40,599 nucleotides of DNA from Adiantum capillus-veneris (taxonomy: Eukaryota; Streptophyta; Polypodiopsida; Polypodiales; Pteridaceae). The position numbers and the translations under genes are program-made. Position 1 is the stretch's first letter; each line of letters begins with the position of its first letter. The DNA lies in contig JABFUD020000369.1 in NCBI GenBank assembly GCA_014529385.2, positions 1 to 40,599 on the forward strand, written 5' to 3'. The notes under the pieces are model-generated. The model saw only the letters and a list, made by a program, of their open reading frames with translations, had not been told where the DNA came from and did no database searches. Of this stretch, positions 29,980 to 40,599 are shown piece after piece.

Positions 29980-31695
29980 TTGTACGACACACCTACTGGC
30001 AGCTTTCAATTCATATTGCCTCGAATCGAGACTCCTTTGCAGGCAAAGTTTGAGGCTCCATGCACTCGACTACAAAATCTTGTTTTTATATGTGCAAATC
30101 CATCTCACAACCTCACCTAGAATAACAAAATCTCACTGCTAACCACTCAACCATGCGCAAATGTTTGCCTCCAGTGCAATTCTCTCTCTCTATATAAACA
30201 ATGTTTTGCTTCTCCCCTACCCTACTGCTCGCCATTTGTCCCCTTCCTCGCCTAGCATCCATTGCCTCCCCTCACTTCCCCTCTAGCATTCGCTGATTTG
30301 CCACTTGCCTCACTACCCTCAACCGGATGGCCTGAGTATTGTGCCTGCCGATTCTCACAACCGCGTCCACGTTCATGGGCATCTTCCAAGATTCCTTTCA
30401 CTTTTGGAGTTTTCCCTAGCCTGTACCCCCTACTACTTGCTCATTTCTTGTTCTTAACAGGCAATAGTTTTATTTTTTCTGAAATAGGAGGGGACCTACT
30501 TGCGTACCAAAAATACATCCAAAAAATAATTTTTCCCAAAAGCTTGGCAAACCTACGTATGAGAAATTACAGAGCGAAAGTGACTAAATTCTAAGATTTT
30601 TACACAACTTCTTTAGAATATTTTGTAGGGTTTTTCCACCTTCAAATTTAGAATCACAAACAAGGTCGAATTAGCTTTGTTATATCGTGGTTGATTGTGA
30701 GTACTACTAACTAACAATAACAATGATGGCATATGCTTGCCCCTTTGTTATGTCTTTATTTACCTACAGATACTGCATGTCTCTATGTCCGTATATTCTG
30801 GAAAAGTTTCCCACCAACTCTATGTCGGCTTGTTCTTGATGTTCCTCTGTTGCATGAATGGGGTTGCACTATATGATCATGGTAACGCTATGAGCCAGAA
30901 GCTTCTAGCCTAGTGTAAGCAGTACAAGTTGCAATAACATCCGTGGCACAAAAAACTCTCATCTCTTCTCACCTTGCAAAACTAATTTCACGTTGCATGG
31001 AAAATGAGATTATACAAGGAAATTGAACAGTAACAATTACAGTCATGAACTGGTGAAAGAAAATGGAGTCACAATAAGAAAAATAAATGTGATATGTGTG
31101 GTACTTTAAACAAGGAGGTTATTGTGGATTGATCGACATTGAGGACAAGATATATATGTATAGGTGAAACCAAGAGGAGTAGAGTGCACCATATATAGCT
31201 CCAGCAAGTTATGATGAGAATCAGATGGCAATTGACATTGAGAATGAAATTAATGAGCTTATTGAGATCATGATTAAGAACAAGATTGACGCTCAAACCT
31301 ATTGCATGCAAGATCACGCACCATGAAAGAACCAATCAACAACAACATGATATATATATAGGTATTGAATAACGAAGAATTTATGAAAGAGGAAACTTGT
31401 AGTAGTGGGTGTAAACAAATTAAGGTATCCAGAAGTACAATCTTGCAAGTATACTACAAACATAACATGAATATTTGATGTGATTATTCGCATGTTTGTT
31501 GATCCCTTATTCTATCGATCCACAAGGATCGTGTTGAGCTATTCTTGTTTGGTCTCATGGATCTTCAGAAGAGCATAGAGACTATGTACAAAAGCAATGC
31601 ATCACTTAAAGTGGATGCATGATTTAATAATCACCAAAGATCAAAACATAGGTGACAAAAATATTTTTCATATGTAATTCTGGTATTTGGCACAA
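29980..31695. other. Non-coding stretch, no gene supported
   Basis: AT-rich. The plus-strand frame 30262-30594 has no ATG start and no recognisable content, although CTATATAAAC near 30191 resembles a TATA box. I see no repeats or RNA gene. Confidence 0.5.
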
Positions 31696-32980
31696 GCGAA
31701 TTGTTTTTGCTTAAAATAGGATCATCAAACTAAAAACAGGATTCTGTTTTGAACGCACTCGCTTAGGACCATACGACCTCTCACAAACATGGAGCCTTGC
31801 AGCCTCATACATGGTGGCTCTTCTTTTCCCAGGCAACTGCGAGCATCAAACTAAGAACAAAATTCTATTCCAAACGTAGCCGCCCTTGTTTGAGGTATGA
31901 CAGCCATGTTGTGTGCAGTTTCTTGTGGTGCAACTATAAAAATAGAATCAACTTAAACTTACATCCCATTTACTAAAGACTTAAGAAAATCAACAACAAG
32001 TATTGTGTTAAGACAAAAAAACTAGCTCTAAACTTCTAAACAATTTACGAGTACGACTAGATATATAGTAACGCTCCAATTTGAAGCCTCTTCTCTTTTC
32101 AACGACAATAACTTCTATCAAACAAGTACAAATATCGGGCCTTAAATGAAAATAATTGTGCGGCAATCAAGATCATCAAGCACAACCACCCTTCCTTCAA
32201 CATCATAAGTATTAAATTATTGATCCACCCATCAACATAATTTCAAGTTGCACATAATGGGAATAGAGAACCTATAAAAAATTCACGTTGTTTAGATAGA
32301 CTTAAAAAGACATAACTATAGGACTAGGATCAAAAACTGAAATCATGTATGTAGAATAGTTTCTTATGATGAAGAGGGATTTAAGTTGCAAACATCTAGC
32401 ACTGCTAATGTTGAAGGTGCAAACCTTTTGTTTAGAGTCAATTTCAAGATAGCCACAATTGAGATTTTGGCGCATACACCGACCATGAAGAGGAGATGCT
32501 TTCTCAGAGAAACAAGAAAATAAGTCTTTTCTTGTATTAATTGTTTTGAATATTTTGGTTAGACTTTGTCAGATTCAAGAAGCTTTGTATTAGCAATTTG
32601 ATGATGTTGAAGGTTCCCTATTGAGCTTCTACTTGTGTAGCTTCATTCAAAAGAATATTTTTGTAGACGCTTGCACATAATAATTTTGTAGACACTTGCA
32701 CAGAATAGTTTTGTAGAAGAGGTGAGTGAGAAGTAGATGACAATCACTACTATGAGCTATCCAAGCGTGTGCTTGCAGTTTCCTGGGAAAAGCATAGTTC
32801 TACATTCAAAACATTATTCTGTTCTTAGTTTGATGCTAGCAGCTTCCTCGGAAAATCTCAGCCACCATGTATGAGGCTGCAAGGCTGCATGTTTTTGAGA
32901 GGTCGCATGGTCCTAATCGGTTGCGTTTGAAATAGAATCTTATTCTTTGTTTGATGCTATTTTAAGTAAAAATAATACGC
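31696..32980. mobile_element. Inverted-repeat element of about 1.3 kb, non-autonomous DNA transposon candidate
   Basis: The left about 180 bp (from GCGAATTGTTTTTGCTTAAA) match the reverse complement of the right about 190 bp (ending AAGTAAAAATAATACGC), including CCTTGCAGCCTCATACATGG on one side and its complement on the other. The arms are diverged (roughly 15-20% by eye). The interior has no ORF. No clear target duplication was found at the edges. Confidence 0.65.
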
Positions 32981-33010
32981 ATGACCAGCGTTTTATCAAC
33001 AGTTGTAGGA

Positions 33011-33303
33011 TGTTAACCCTCACGGCTCACGGACACCCATCACCTACGATGGACGCGTATTATGTATTTGGTAGAGTCAGGTACCGGGCTTGTCGGTCCA
33101 ATAGGGAAAGGTAGAGTGATCGTCGATGAGAGGCGCACTTTAACTTGGACATTCAAAGGATTAGTTGGTTAAGCATGGGCGCCCAAGTGTGAATGGGGTG
33201 AGCTCCTATAAAAGCCAACTAAACCTAATTTTTACTCATTCTCTCATTTGTGCAATTGAAGAGTGCTCTTGCTCCATCTCCATCTTCTTCTTCTTCACCT
33301 CCT

Positions 33304-33334
<31 letters not shown>

Positions 33335-33584
33335 GAGAGTGTGTGTGCGATCGAGCATTACGAAGGCACGACGGCGGCGAAGCGGTTGAGCGCGGCACGA
33401 CTGCAGCTTCTTCTTCATCGCGGCGAGGAATCCACCACGAAGGCGAGCGTAGAGCGGTGAGTGACACACCCTTTGTTTTCTTGAGCTTGCTAGTTTAGGC
33501 TTGTTGTGTGCTTGGAGCCGTTTGTGGCTCGCACACGGTGTATTGGCAAGTCCCTTGCTTCGACAATGCGGCAAGGAGCGCACA
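33011..33584 (+). repeat. Candidate 5' LTR (or its last part) of the third gypsy-type element
   Basis: From TGTTAACCCTCACGG to CGCACA, four bases before a clear primer site. It contains a TATA box CTATAAAAG (33206-33214), then (GT)n and (GA)n runs. The left end is inferred; the sequence does not match the candidate 3' LTR at 39834 onward (see findings). Confidence 0.5.
33206..33214 (+). promoter_or_regulatory. TATA box in the candidate 5' LTR
   Basis: CTATAAAAG, about 195 bp inside the LTR, is suitable for starting the element RNA. Confidence 0.55.
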
Positions 33585-33588
33585 TTTT

Positions 33589-33606
33589 TGGCGCCGCTGC
33601 CGGGGA
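33589..33606 (+). other. Primer-binding site, TGGCGCCG type
   Basis: TGGCGCCGCTGCCGGGGA closely matches the primer site known from plant Athila/Tat gypsy elements (TGGCGCCGTTGCCGGGGA). Confidence 0.9.
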
Positions 33607-34628
33607 TATGCCCTACACTAAGCTCGGTTAGCACTTTACGCTTCCTTGTGGTGCAATTTCTATCATAGGAAAGGCAGGGAAGGAGTGTGTGGAGATTTCT
33701 GTTTTTTGCGTTTTCTGCATTTGCTGTCAAGTTTCAATTTCTGCTATTGTCTGCATTTTTTCAATTTCCGCAATTTTTGCATTTTCAAGTTCGGCGTTTT
33801 CAATTTCTGCAATTTTCTGCATTCCTGCGTTTTTTTAATTTTCTGCAATTTCTGCATTTTCTGCAATTTCTGCGTTTTTTCTGCAATTTCTGCATTTTCT
33901 GCAATTTTTACGTTTTTTCTGCAATTTCTACATTTCTGCGTTTTTCAATTTTCTGCATATCTGCGTTTGTTCAATTTCTGCGTTTTCTGAAATTTCTGCA
34001 TATCTGCGTTTTCTGCAATTTTTGCATATCTGCGTTTTCAATTTCTGTATTTTCTGCACCAAAAAGAAAAAGGTAAAAAAAATTCTGGGAAAAAAATAAT
34101 AATAAAAAAAAACAAACCGGAAATTAAAAACGCGAGCGAGCGGGCGGCTAAATTTTTCGAAAATAAAAAACGTGACTCTTAAAACGGACGGGTTGGTTTG
34201 TATAAAAGATAGATCGGGATCATTTTCCCAAGCCCAAGCCCAGGCCTCAGTCCTCAGTCTTATGATATATACTAGACTCACTGTTATATATATAACCTAC
34301 TCCCTCAAGAGAGAATGAGAGCATGTGGGACAAGTCCTCTACTCTCCTCCTTTCTCTTCCCACTTGCACCCTTAGACTTTCTAGTTTGGGCCTAGTTCCC
34401 TACTGGAAATTGACAGTTTTAGGGATTCCGATGGCATAGAGTGACCAAACGGAGGGCTGTAAAGCACGGCACGACCCTCTAACCGATACGCTCGTTTCGA
34501 GCTATCACACGGCCCATTCCACGACACGCTCTTAAAAATCTAGCAAAAAAACAAACAAAAAACACGCTAAAAACTAGTCACAAGGCCTCCTAGAGCAGCT
34601 TTTTGACACCTTAGGGTATCAAAAGCAC
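33607..34628 (+). other. Long leader of the third gypsy element with a TTTCTGCA repeat tract
   Basis: At about 33690-34060 irregular copies of TTTCTGCAATTTCTGCATTT run for 370 bp. The open frames there encode only Phe/Cys/Ile-rich low complexity and are not genes. An A-rich stretch and a GC-rich GAGCGAGCGGGCGG follow. No other feature seen before gag. Confidence 0.7.
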
Positions 34629-37600
34629 ATGCACTTACGCTCTGGGCGGGTGCTAGAACGCGAGCATATTGAGGGTGCCTCTGTTCATACGGACACCCAT
34701 TACCCATCCACGATAAGCTCTAGACCCTCAACGGGGACACAAGGTAGCACCACCCAAGAACCTAAAATAGCCGCTAGTGATTCCTCCTCCGACTCAGAAA
34801 TCATGGAAGCATACCCTACCCAAAACACTGAGAGAGAAGGCCATGCACATCCCGAAGCTCCACAGCCTAGTACTAGTATGTTTAGCCGTTTCATGGAAAC
34901 ATTAGGTAGAGCTACTCGCTCGGAACCTGATGCAAATGAAGCACGCGAAGGGGGTGGGGAAGTGGAATCTCCTTTCACATCGCACGTGGACCCCACACCC
35001 CCAAAGAGTGTCCATGTGGATATCCTACCAACTTCTTACCAAGAAGGCCCTGTTGAGCTGCCTCCTTCAGAAGTTCCCTCTAGAGTACCGTTGGTGACAA
35101 GTAAAACCATGGGGAGCAACATTGCTTCTACCTCACAAGAAACCGTTAACACATCGACTCTAGAAGGATTGTTCATTAATGATCATTGGACATACGACCT
35201 CCACACTGAGGTGTTGACGGATCTACACTCTGGCCACGCCTACCATGTAGGATGGATAGAGATTGTACAATCCACCTCTAGTGCCACGAGCATCGAAGAT
35301 CAACAGAAAATGATCTGTAATGTTATCCATGGCATTATTCAATTAGAAAGGCAAAACCGAGGGGTAAATATACTCTCAACTGGCCCCATGAGATTTCTGG
35401 ATACGAGCAAGGCTCAATAGCCTACTCTATCACAAATGGAGACTCCTCTAATGAGCCCCATGGACCCATCTTACGTCATTTCACCTGGGGTCTCTATGCA
35501 ATCTGAGCCTCCGAGCGAAAACTTTAGCTTCCCTAACTTGGCTCAACCCTCTATTAAGGAAAACACAGTGCTCACTCCAGGGATAAGCCTGACAGAGAAT
35601 GTACTGATGATATCTACGGTTAGCGCAGTGCCACTACCTAGTGTCGTAGTACCTAATATGGGGCCTCGACCATATGTGCCTCTAGCCCCTTATGCACACA
35701 TGGCCCCCACACCTCCAATTGTACCACTTGTTCATGCTCCTCGAGTGCCGCTCCCTAGCTCTTATCCGAGTGGACCTATGCCCGGTTATGTTCCATATCC
35801 TGCATCATCTACACATATGCCAAGACCGGTACCCGTTCCTCTCCCACATATGATTCCAAGAGTACCTCCACCGGCCCTGCCTCCTCACATAGGTGACTTG
35901 GCAGCGTTTGCTCAAACCATAGGTCGATCTATCGCGGAAAATATGCGTCATGCATCTGATAGAGAGCCTAGAAGTAAGGCAGTACAAATTGCCAAACTCA
36001 CGCAAAAATTCAATGGGGACGAAGATGCTAGAAAACACATTGAAGTGTTTGAACAAGTATGTGATTCCTTAGGGGAACGCAACGAACTACATAAGTGCAA
36101 TGCCTTAAGCTTGACATTAAGTGGGAAGGCTGGAGATTGGTATAGGACCCTAAGGGTGGACGAGAAAACAATCTACCCTACCATTCGAAGGTTGTTTCTA
36201 AAGGAGTACATACGAGAAGGTGTGCTTTGGGGTGTAGCATCTCAGCTACAGAAGGCCGAACGTAAGGAAGGAGAGTCAGTAAGGGACTTCATTAGTCGTC
36301 TAAAGCACTTAAACTCTCGCTGCCCTGTAAATGAGCGCTTCAACAATAACCAACTGCTTGATCGATTCATTCGAGGGTTGAGGAATGAAGGAATCTATAA
36401 TGGACTAGTGATTAGAGGTATCACAACCTGGGAAGATGTCACTGCCAATGCAATCCAACTAGAGGACAACTTGATGATAGCAGGCATGAGGGTGTCTACT
36501 GACACGAGATCCACTAGCTCACAAGCCATTGAGTATGAACCCATGACTGCAAAGCCCATTGCCAATGAGCCAAAGGTATTTGAGACATTCTTGACAGACC
36601 TCACCAAGGCAATCCAAGAGTCTCTTAAGGATAATCGACCCCCTCAAAATAGTCACATGTATCCAAGAAGGGAGCAACAATGGTGTTCCATTTGCTTAGG
36701 CCCACATAGCACTAGTGAGTGCCCTACGTTTAGAGTAAAATTTAATGGAACTTGCAACACATGTGGTAGGTATGGTCACCAAGCTAAGGATTGTTTAATG
36801 ATCAAACGTATGATGGCAAATAGACCACCTGTAGCCTGGACGGATGCGCCTCGAGCTCCTGTATTGATGCCTACTCCACCTGTTGAGCAACCACCGCAAC
36901 ACATGGTCCCTAGATCCCAAAATGTTGTACAAGCTACACCGCTACCACCTCCTGTGCTAGGACCGCAGCCCCCGCATCCAAGAGTCGCCCCTATGAACCA
37001 AGTGGGTTGCGAGCCATCAAATGCTTATCCAGATAGCTGTGAGGAGGAAATAGACACTAGTATTGCCTACGGACTTGATACATTGGAAGAGTGTCCTATA
37101 TACTACATGGAAGATTGTTGGGGACAAGTCAAGCCGGTTTATCAAGCTGCTGCTCTCGCATCTAGAGGTCAAAATATCAACACCCAGGCTAGGAGGCCAC
37201 CTCTTCAATGCTACGAGTGTGGTGGACCACATCGAGTAGCGGAGTGCCCTATTAGGCTACAAAAGAATGCTGCACAGATGCAAATGAATCAAGGGAGTAC
37301 GTCTGCAATGCCAATACTCACATGTAATCGTTGTGGCATAGATCACTTGATTGCCCAATGTCCCTATAACCCAAATGCGCCTAAAATCACACCCCTGAAT
37401 TTGGTCGAAATTGCTAGTGTGACATCGCCAATACCACCCGTCGCACCTGCTTATGCGATTACACGGTCAATGCTTCAAGGGCCAGGCCATATCCTCGAAG
37501 AGAGAGATACCGCGTCAGTTATCCAAGCAAAGAAAAAGAAGACACGAAGGAAGAAGTCGCAGAATACGAAAAATTCAAAGCCAAGTTCCAAAACAAACAT

Positions 37601-38132
37601 AGGAACAGGAGATGACCCCGTGTATATGAATGACCTCGAGGATGATTCAGATTCAGTCGAGACAATGGAGACTAGAACCAATACCACAAAGGGAAAGACC
37701 GACAAGGAAAACCGTAACATGGGACCAAATGAAAACCGAATAAGAGAAAACCATAAAGAGCCTCTGAAAACACCACAAGTGTTTCCAAATCCAATCCAAG
37801 ACCCCCAAGATAAATCGCAGGGGCAAAAAGGGAAAAATCGTAAAAAGAAGATTGGGACGTACCCAAACCCTGTAGACGAGATTAAGCAGGTAAAACATCT
37901 AAGAGGTTTAGTGGAGGAGACTCAAAGGAAACTAGAACCAGAACCCATGCATATCAAAATTCATGACACAGTGTTTCCCACGCAAGTTCATCCACCCCAC
38001 ATGAACCATAGACCGTTAGCCATATCTAGTATCATCCAAGAAGGGAGTGAGGACGGGACATCAGAAAGTGAGCATACACCCTTCTTGTTGGAAAGGATGT
38101 TTAACGAAGGAATACCTGATATATCCCATTGA
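34629..38132 (+). pseudogene. gag: Very long gag of the third gypsy element (one in-frame TAG)
   Basis: ATG 34629 (MHLRSGR, as in several plant gypsy gags), open to TAG 35418-35420, then the same frame to TGA 38130-38132; about 1167 codons in all. It has a Ser/Pro/Glu-rich N-terminal region, a Pro-rich region at about 35640-35880, and a gag capsid fold at about 35990-36500 (KFNGDEDARKHIEVFEQV, GKAGDWY, LIDRFIRGL-like). Four zinc knuckles follow: CSICLGPHSTSEC (about 36684), CNTCGRYGHQAKDC (about 36753), CYECGGPHRVAEC (about 37207), CNRCGIDHLIAQC (about 37322). A lysine-rich region follows (KKKKTRRKKSQ). The TAG may be a nonsense change (CAG or CAA to TAG) or, less likely, a read-through stop. 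Confidence 0.85.
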
Positions 38133-39399
38133 GGAATATGAGATTCCATCCTCACCAGTTCCTAGTCAAGGACCTACACCCTGCAAAACGCCAATGAATG
38201 TTGCCAAACTAGTGGACTTCATGTCTTCTGAGGTCCGAACCACGATCATAGCAAAGCTGTATGGAGATCTTGAGTTATTCCTTGCACTTCGAGCATTCCT
38301 TAACGGAGAGCTACGAACGGGATTACCGCAGTTTGCGCAACCAAATAGGCCTGACTCGATTATGATTGATGAGGAAAATCATGTGCAATCACTTGACTTA
38401 GATGGACACGAGTCTGTGATCGAGGTACCCATTAACGAATTAGGGCAGTATTTTGAAGGCGACGAGTCTAATGCGACCCTACCCATCACTACCAAGGGAT
38501 TAACTATAAAGGGAATTCTTGATGGTGGTGCGGGAGTTAGCATCGTTACAAAAGATTGTTGGGAATCCATGGGAAAACCCCGCCTCAGTGTTACTAACAT
38601 TGTGGTAAAGATGGCAAATGGTACCATAGCCAAACCTATGGGGATGCTCAAGGATCTTAAGATCAAAGTTCTAGGATACAAGGTACGACATACGTTCATT
38701 GTAATGGATTTCTCTAAACACCTTATGTCATATGAAATGATTTTAGGACGACCATTCATGAGGGAAGCAAAAATGGTTCACGATTGGTCTAAAAATCATG
38801 TCTATTTGCAATTCCAAGACTCTGTCCTTAGAGTGGATTTGGTGACTGGTAAGGTACACCCCTTAGGGAGTAAAACCATTATTGATCATCGCTCTGACAC
38901 CACAGTTCACTCGGCACCACTACAATATTGTTACACTTGTAAGAAGGATACAGACATTGGCCAAGATTCTCCTTATATGGATATCCTACCTGGGATGACG
39001 GAATCAGACAATGTAGACTGGGTCCACCTAGCATCAACCATAGACACTTGGGGAAATAGGGGGACGACCTGGGTAACACCTGAGGGGGATGAAATGCCTA
39101 TACCCTTAAATATTCTACAAGCAATGCATATCGCTTCCGACAAGACTCATCCTAATGTAACGAAGAAAACATACAAGTGGGTCCCTAAAGCTTCTTTAGT
39201 GACCATATCTAGTGCTAAAAAACAGAAGCCTTGTAAGAAACGTACCACTCGCTCCAAGAAAAGTAAGAAAATGTTGCGATGGATCCCTAAACGACTATTG
39301 GAAGCCCAAGGCTACTATCAAGGAAATGATCAAATCTGGGTGCCAAAACGTAGATTGTGCTCTTACCTATCACTGACCCAAGTGAGCCCAATCCCGTAG
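38047..39399 (+). pseudogene. Protease region of the third gypsy element
   Basis: Overlaps the gag end in the +1 frame; the match of meaning on both sides (near 38118-38132) suggests a one-base indel, though a programmed shift is possible. An aspartic protease is at about 38510-38780 with ILDGGAGVSIV (active-site Asp at 38521), VKMANGT and ILGRPFM. After it comes a region with repeated W-(V/I)-P-K words (39178, 39280, 39337). The frame breaks again near 39350 and continues in the next frame to 39812. No RT follows. Confidence 0.85.
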
Positions 39400-39812
39400 T
39401 TCCAAAACGAATCAATGATCGTGGAAAGAAAAAGATCACAGAATGCTACACACCCGCTCCCGAGCTAGTTTGGGTACCAAAGAAAGAACGATTTGTTCCA
39501 CCTAGCTCAGGAAGGGGGGAGTCCCATGAAGCTTCTAGCTCCTCATGTAATACATCCATAGAGGTAAAAGCTTCTACACAGCCTCCATCTATAGTAGTGG
39601 ACCTCCATGAAGCTACAAAAGAATCCACACCTCCCAGTGTTCAAGAATCACCTGATGAACCACTTCAAGTTCGATCCTGGGAGAGTACCTTACCACCCTT
39701 GCAGCTTGACAAGGCACCTAGGGTAATAACAAACTACTGGAAAAAATCCTCACCTCTTACCAACTGGAATAATTGGTTTCAAAGGGTGACAAGCTCATTT
39801 CAAATGGTATGA
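39357..39812 (+). pseudogene. C-terminal part of the gag-protease polyprotein
   Basis: Continues the previous product after a one-base shift. It starts with another W-V-P-K word (39471), then a Ser/Pro/Glu-rich stretch, and ends at TGA 39810-39812 with NWNNWFQRVTSSF. The polypurine tract follows directly, so the coding part of the element appears to end here. Confidence 0.7.
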
Positions 39813-39819
39813 TCTACCC

Positions 39820-39833
39820 AAGGAAGGGGGGAG
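39820..39833 (+). other. Polypurine tract of the third gypsy element
   Basis: AAGGAAGGGGGGAG directly before TGTTTGCTGACAG, 8 bp after the last stop. Confidence 0.8.
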
Positions 39834-40599
39834 TGTTTGCTGACAGTCATCATTCATTTGTTTCCCTCTGAACCTTTTTCCCTGACCTCTTAATCTCCGA
39901 TCTTAGGGAATGTACATATAAAGCTTTATACTCACAAAAAAAAAAAAAAGAGCAAGAGCAATTAGCAAACGATTATGCACAATAAAAGTCAAAACATTGA
40001 CTCAGACCTACACATGTCACATCTGGTACAGTGAAACAGAAACCTATGCCATAAAACACCTTTGATCCTCATCACTTGAGTGATGGAGGGTAGGTAAGAA
40101 TAGTACGATAGGAGTGTTTCTGTTTTAGAGTTGAGTGATTAACAAAGTTCTCTTTTCCCACTGATGTGCCTCCTAGAGGTATTGTTTGTGTTTCATAGTG
40201 TGTACAGGAGCGTGTTGCTATTGATAGGATTTGGACCTTCATGGAACCTTTCTCTCGTTCACACTTCAAATCAAGCGCGACCATCGACACAAACAGGTGT
40301 TTCTTGTCCATTAGCATTGCCCTTATCTTTTTTGCATCCATGTTTGTCTGCTTTGATTGTGATTGGTAGCATAATATTCAGTGCATTTTCTTAGTATCAA
40401 ACATTTAATTCAATGCAATGTTTTGTCATAATCACTTGTCTAGGTTTAAAAATCAAGCAGTCCGACTAAGCTAGTTTGACCAAGCTAGGTGCTAGAGATC
40501 TTCTCTTAATACCATGGGGAATGCCTTCCTAATAAGCAATGGTTACTTAGGTTCTTAATCCGATTTAGGCAGCATTGTATGAAATGTACTAGGGCTTTC
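39834..40599 (+). repeat. Candidate 3' LTR (cut by the window end)
   Basis: Starts TGTTTGCTGACAG after the polypurine tract, with a TATA-like CATATAAAG near 39916. No gene. It does not resemble 33011-33584, so either it is the first part of a long LTR whose 5' copy is truncated here, or the two ends come from different elements. Confidence 0.5.

Noticed and set aside
30262-30594. 110-codon ORF downstream of a TATA-like sequence
   Set aside because: It has no ATG start (the listed start is TTG) and no recognisable motif; composition changes within it.
33646-34076. Phe/Cys-rich ORFs of 114 and 129 codons
   Set aside because: Pure translation of the TTTCTGCA repeat tract in the leader, and they overlap in two frames.
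35418-35420. Programmed read-through of the gag TAG
   Set aside because: The bases after the stop (CCTACT) do not match the CAATTA-type read-through context, and other lesions in the element favour a simple nonsense change.

Overview
Land-plant nuclear DNA, almost wholly mobile elements and their remains. Evidence for a plant: Ty1/copia and Ty3/gypsy elements with plant-type primer sites (initiator-tRNA-Met type and TGGCGCCG type), a dual-RNase-H gypsy element of the Tat type, GT-AG introns of 76-116 bp and AT-rich UTRs. I cannot name the species; a large repeat-rich genome (a fern or similar lineage would fit) is only a guess.

Layout. 1-2885: decayed Ty3/gypsy chromovirus pol and the start of its 3' LTR. 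2890-3359 and 25990-about 27100: two halves of one decayed plus-strand Ty1/copia element. They are split by 3360-25989, a minus-strand copia-type element with 190/191-bp LTRs and a perfect 5-bp target duplication. That element codes only for gag and protease and is itself split twice: in gag by a young Tat-type gypsy element (4984-14186, 1469-bp LTRs), and in its leader by a 10.0-kb DNA element (15470-25469). 27100-33000: mostly non-coding, with one plausible small secreted-protein gene (minus, 29353-29873) and one inverted-repeat element (31696-32980). 33011-40599: a gypsy-type element with a tRNA primer site, a very long gag with four zinc knuckles and a protease, but no reverse transcriptase or integrase inside the window.

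The most unusual part is the 10-kb DNA element. It has near-identical 20-bp terminal inverted repeats, a probable 8-bp target duplication (6/8 matching) and two convergent gene blocks. The left block (plus) holds three genes I do not recognise (130, about 284 with an internal stop, and 499 codons). The right block (minus) holds a five-exon gene that looks like an RNase-H-fold transposase, followed 139 bp downstream by an intact 298-codon histone H3-like gene. This H3 keeps the ARTKQTA start, has a tail of about 211 residues and a well-conserved histone fold. Between the two blocks lies an array of three 163-bp near-perfect palindromes at a 502-503-bp period, whose arms differ between copies in a matched (covarying) way. 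A mobile element carrying its own long-tailed H3 and a hairpin array is the candidate undescribed system here.

Relative ages from the sequence: plus-strand copia first, then the minus-strand copia (LTRs differ at roughly 9% of sites by eye), then the Tat-type element (LTRs differ at about 20 sites in 1469). The DNA element is also later than the minus-strand copia, but I cannot order it against the Tat-type element.
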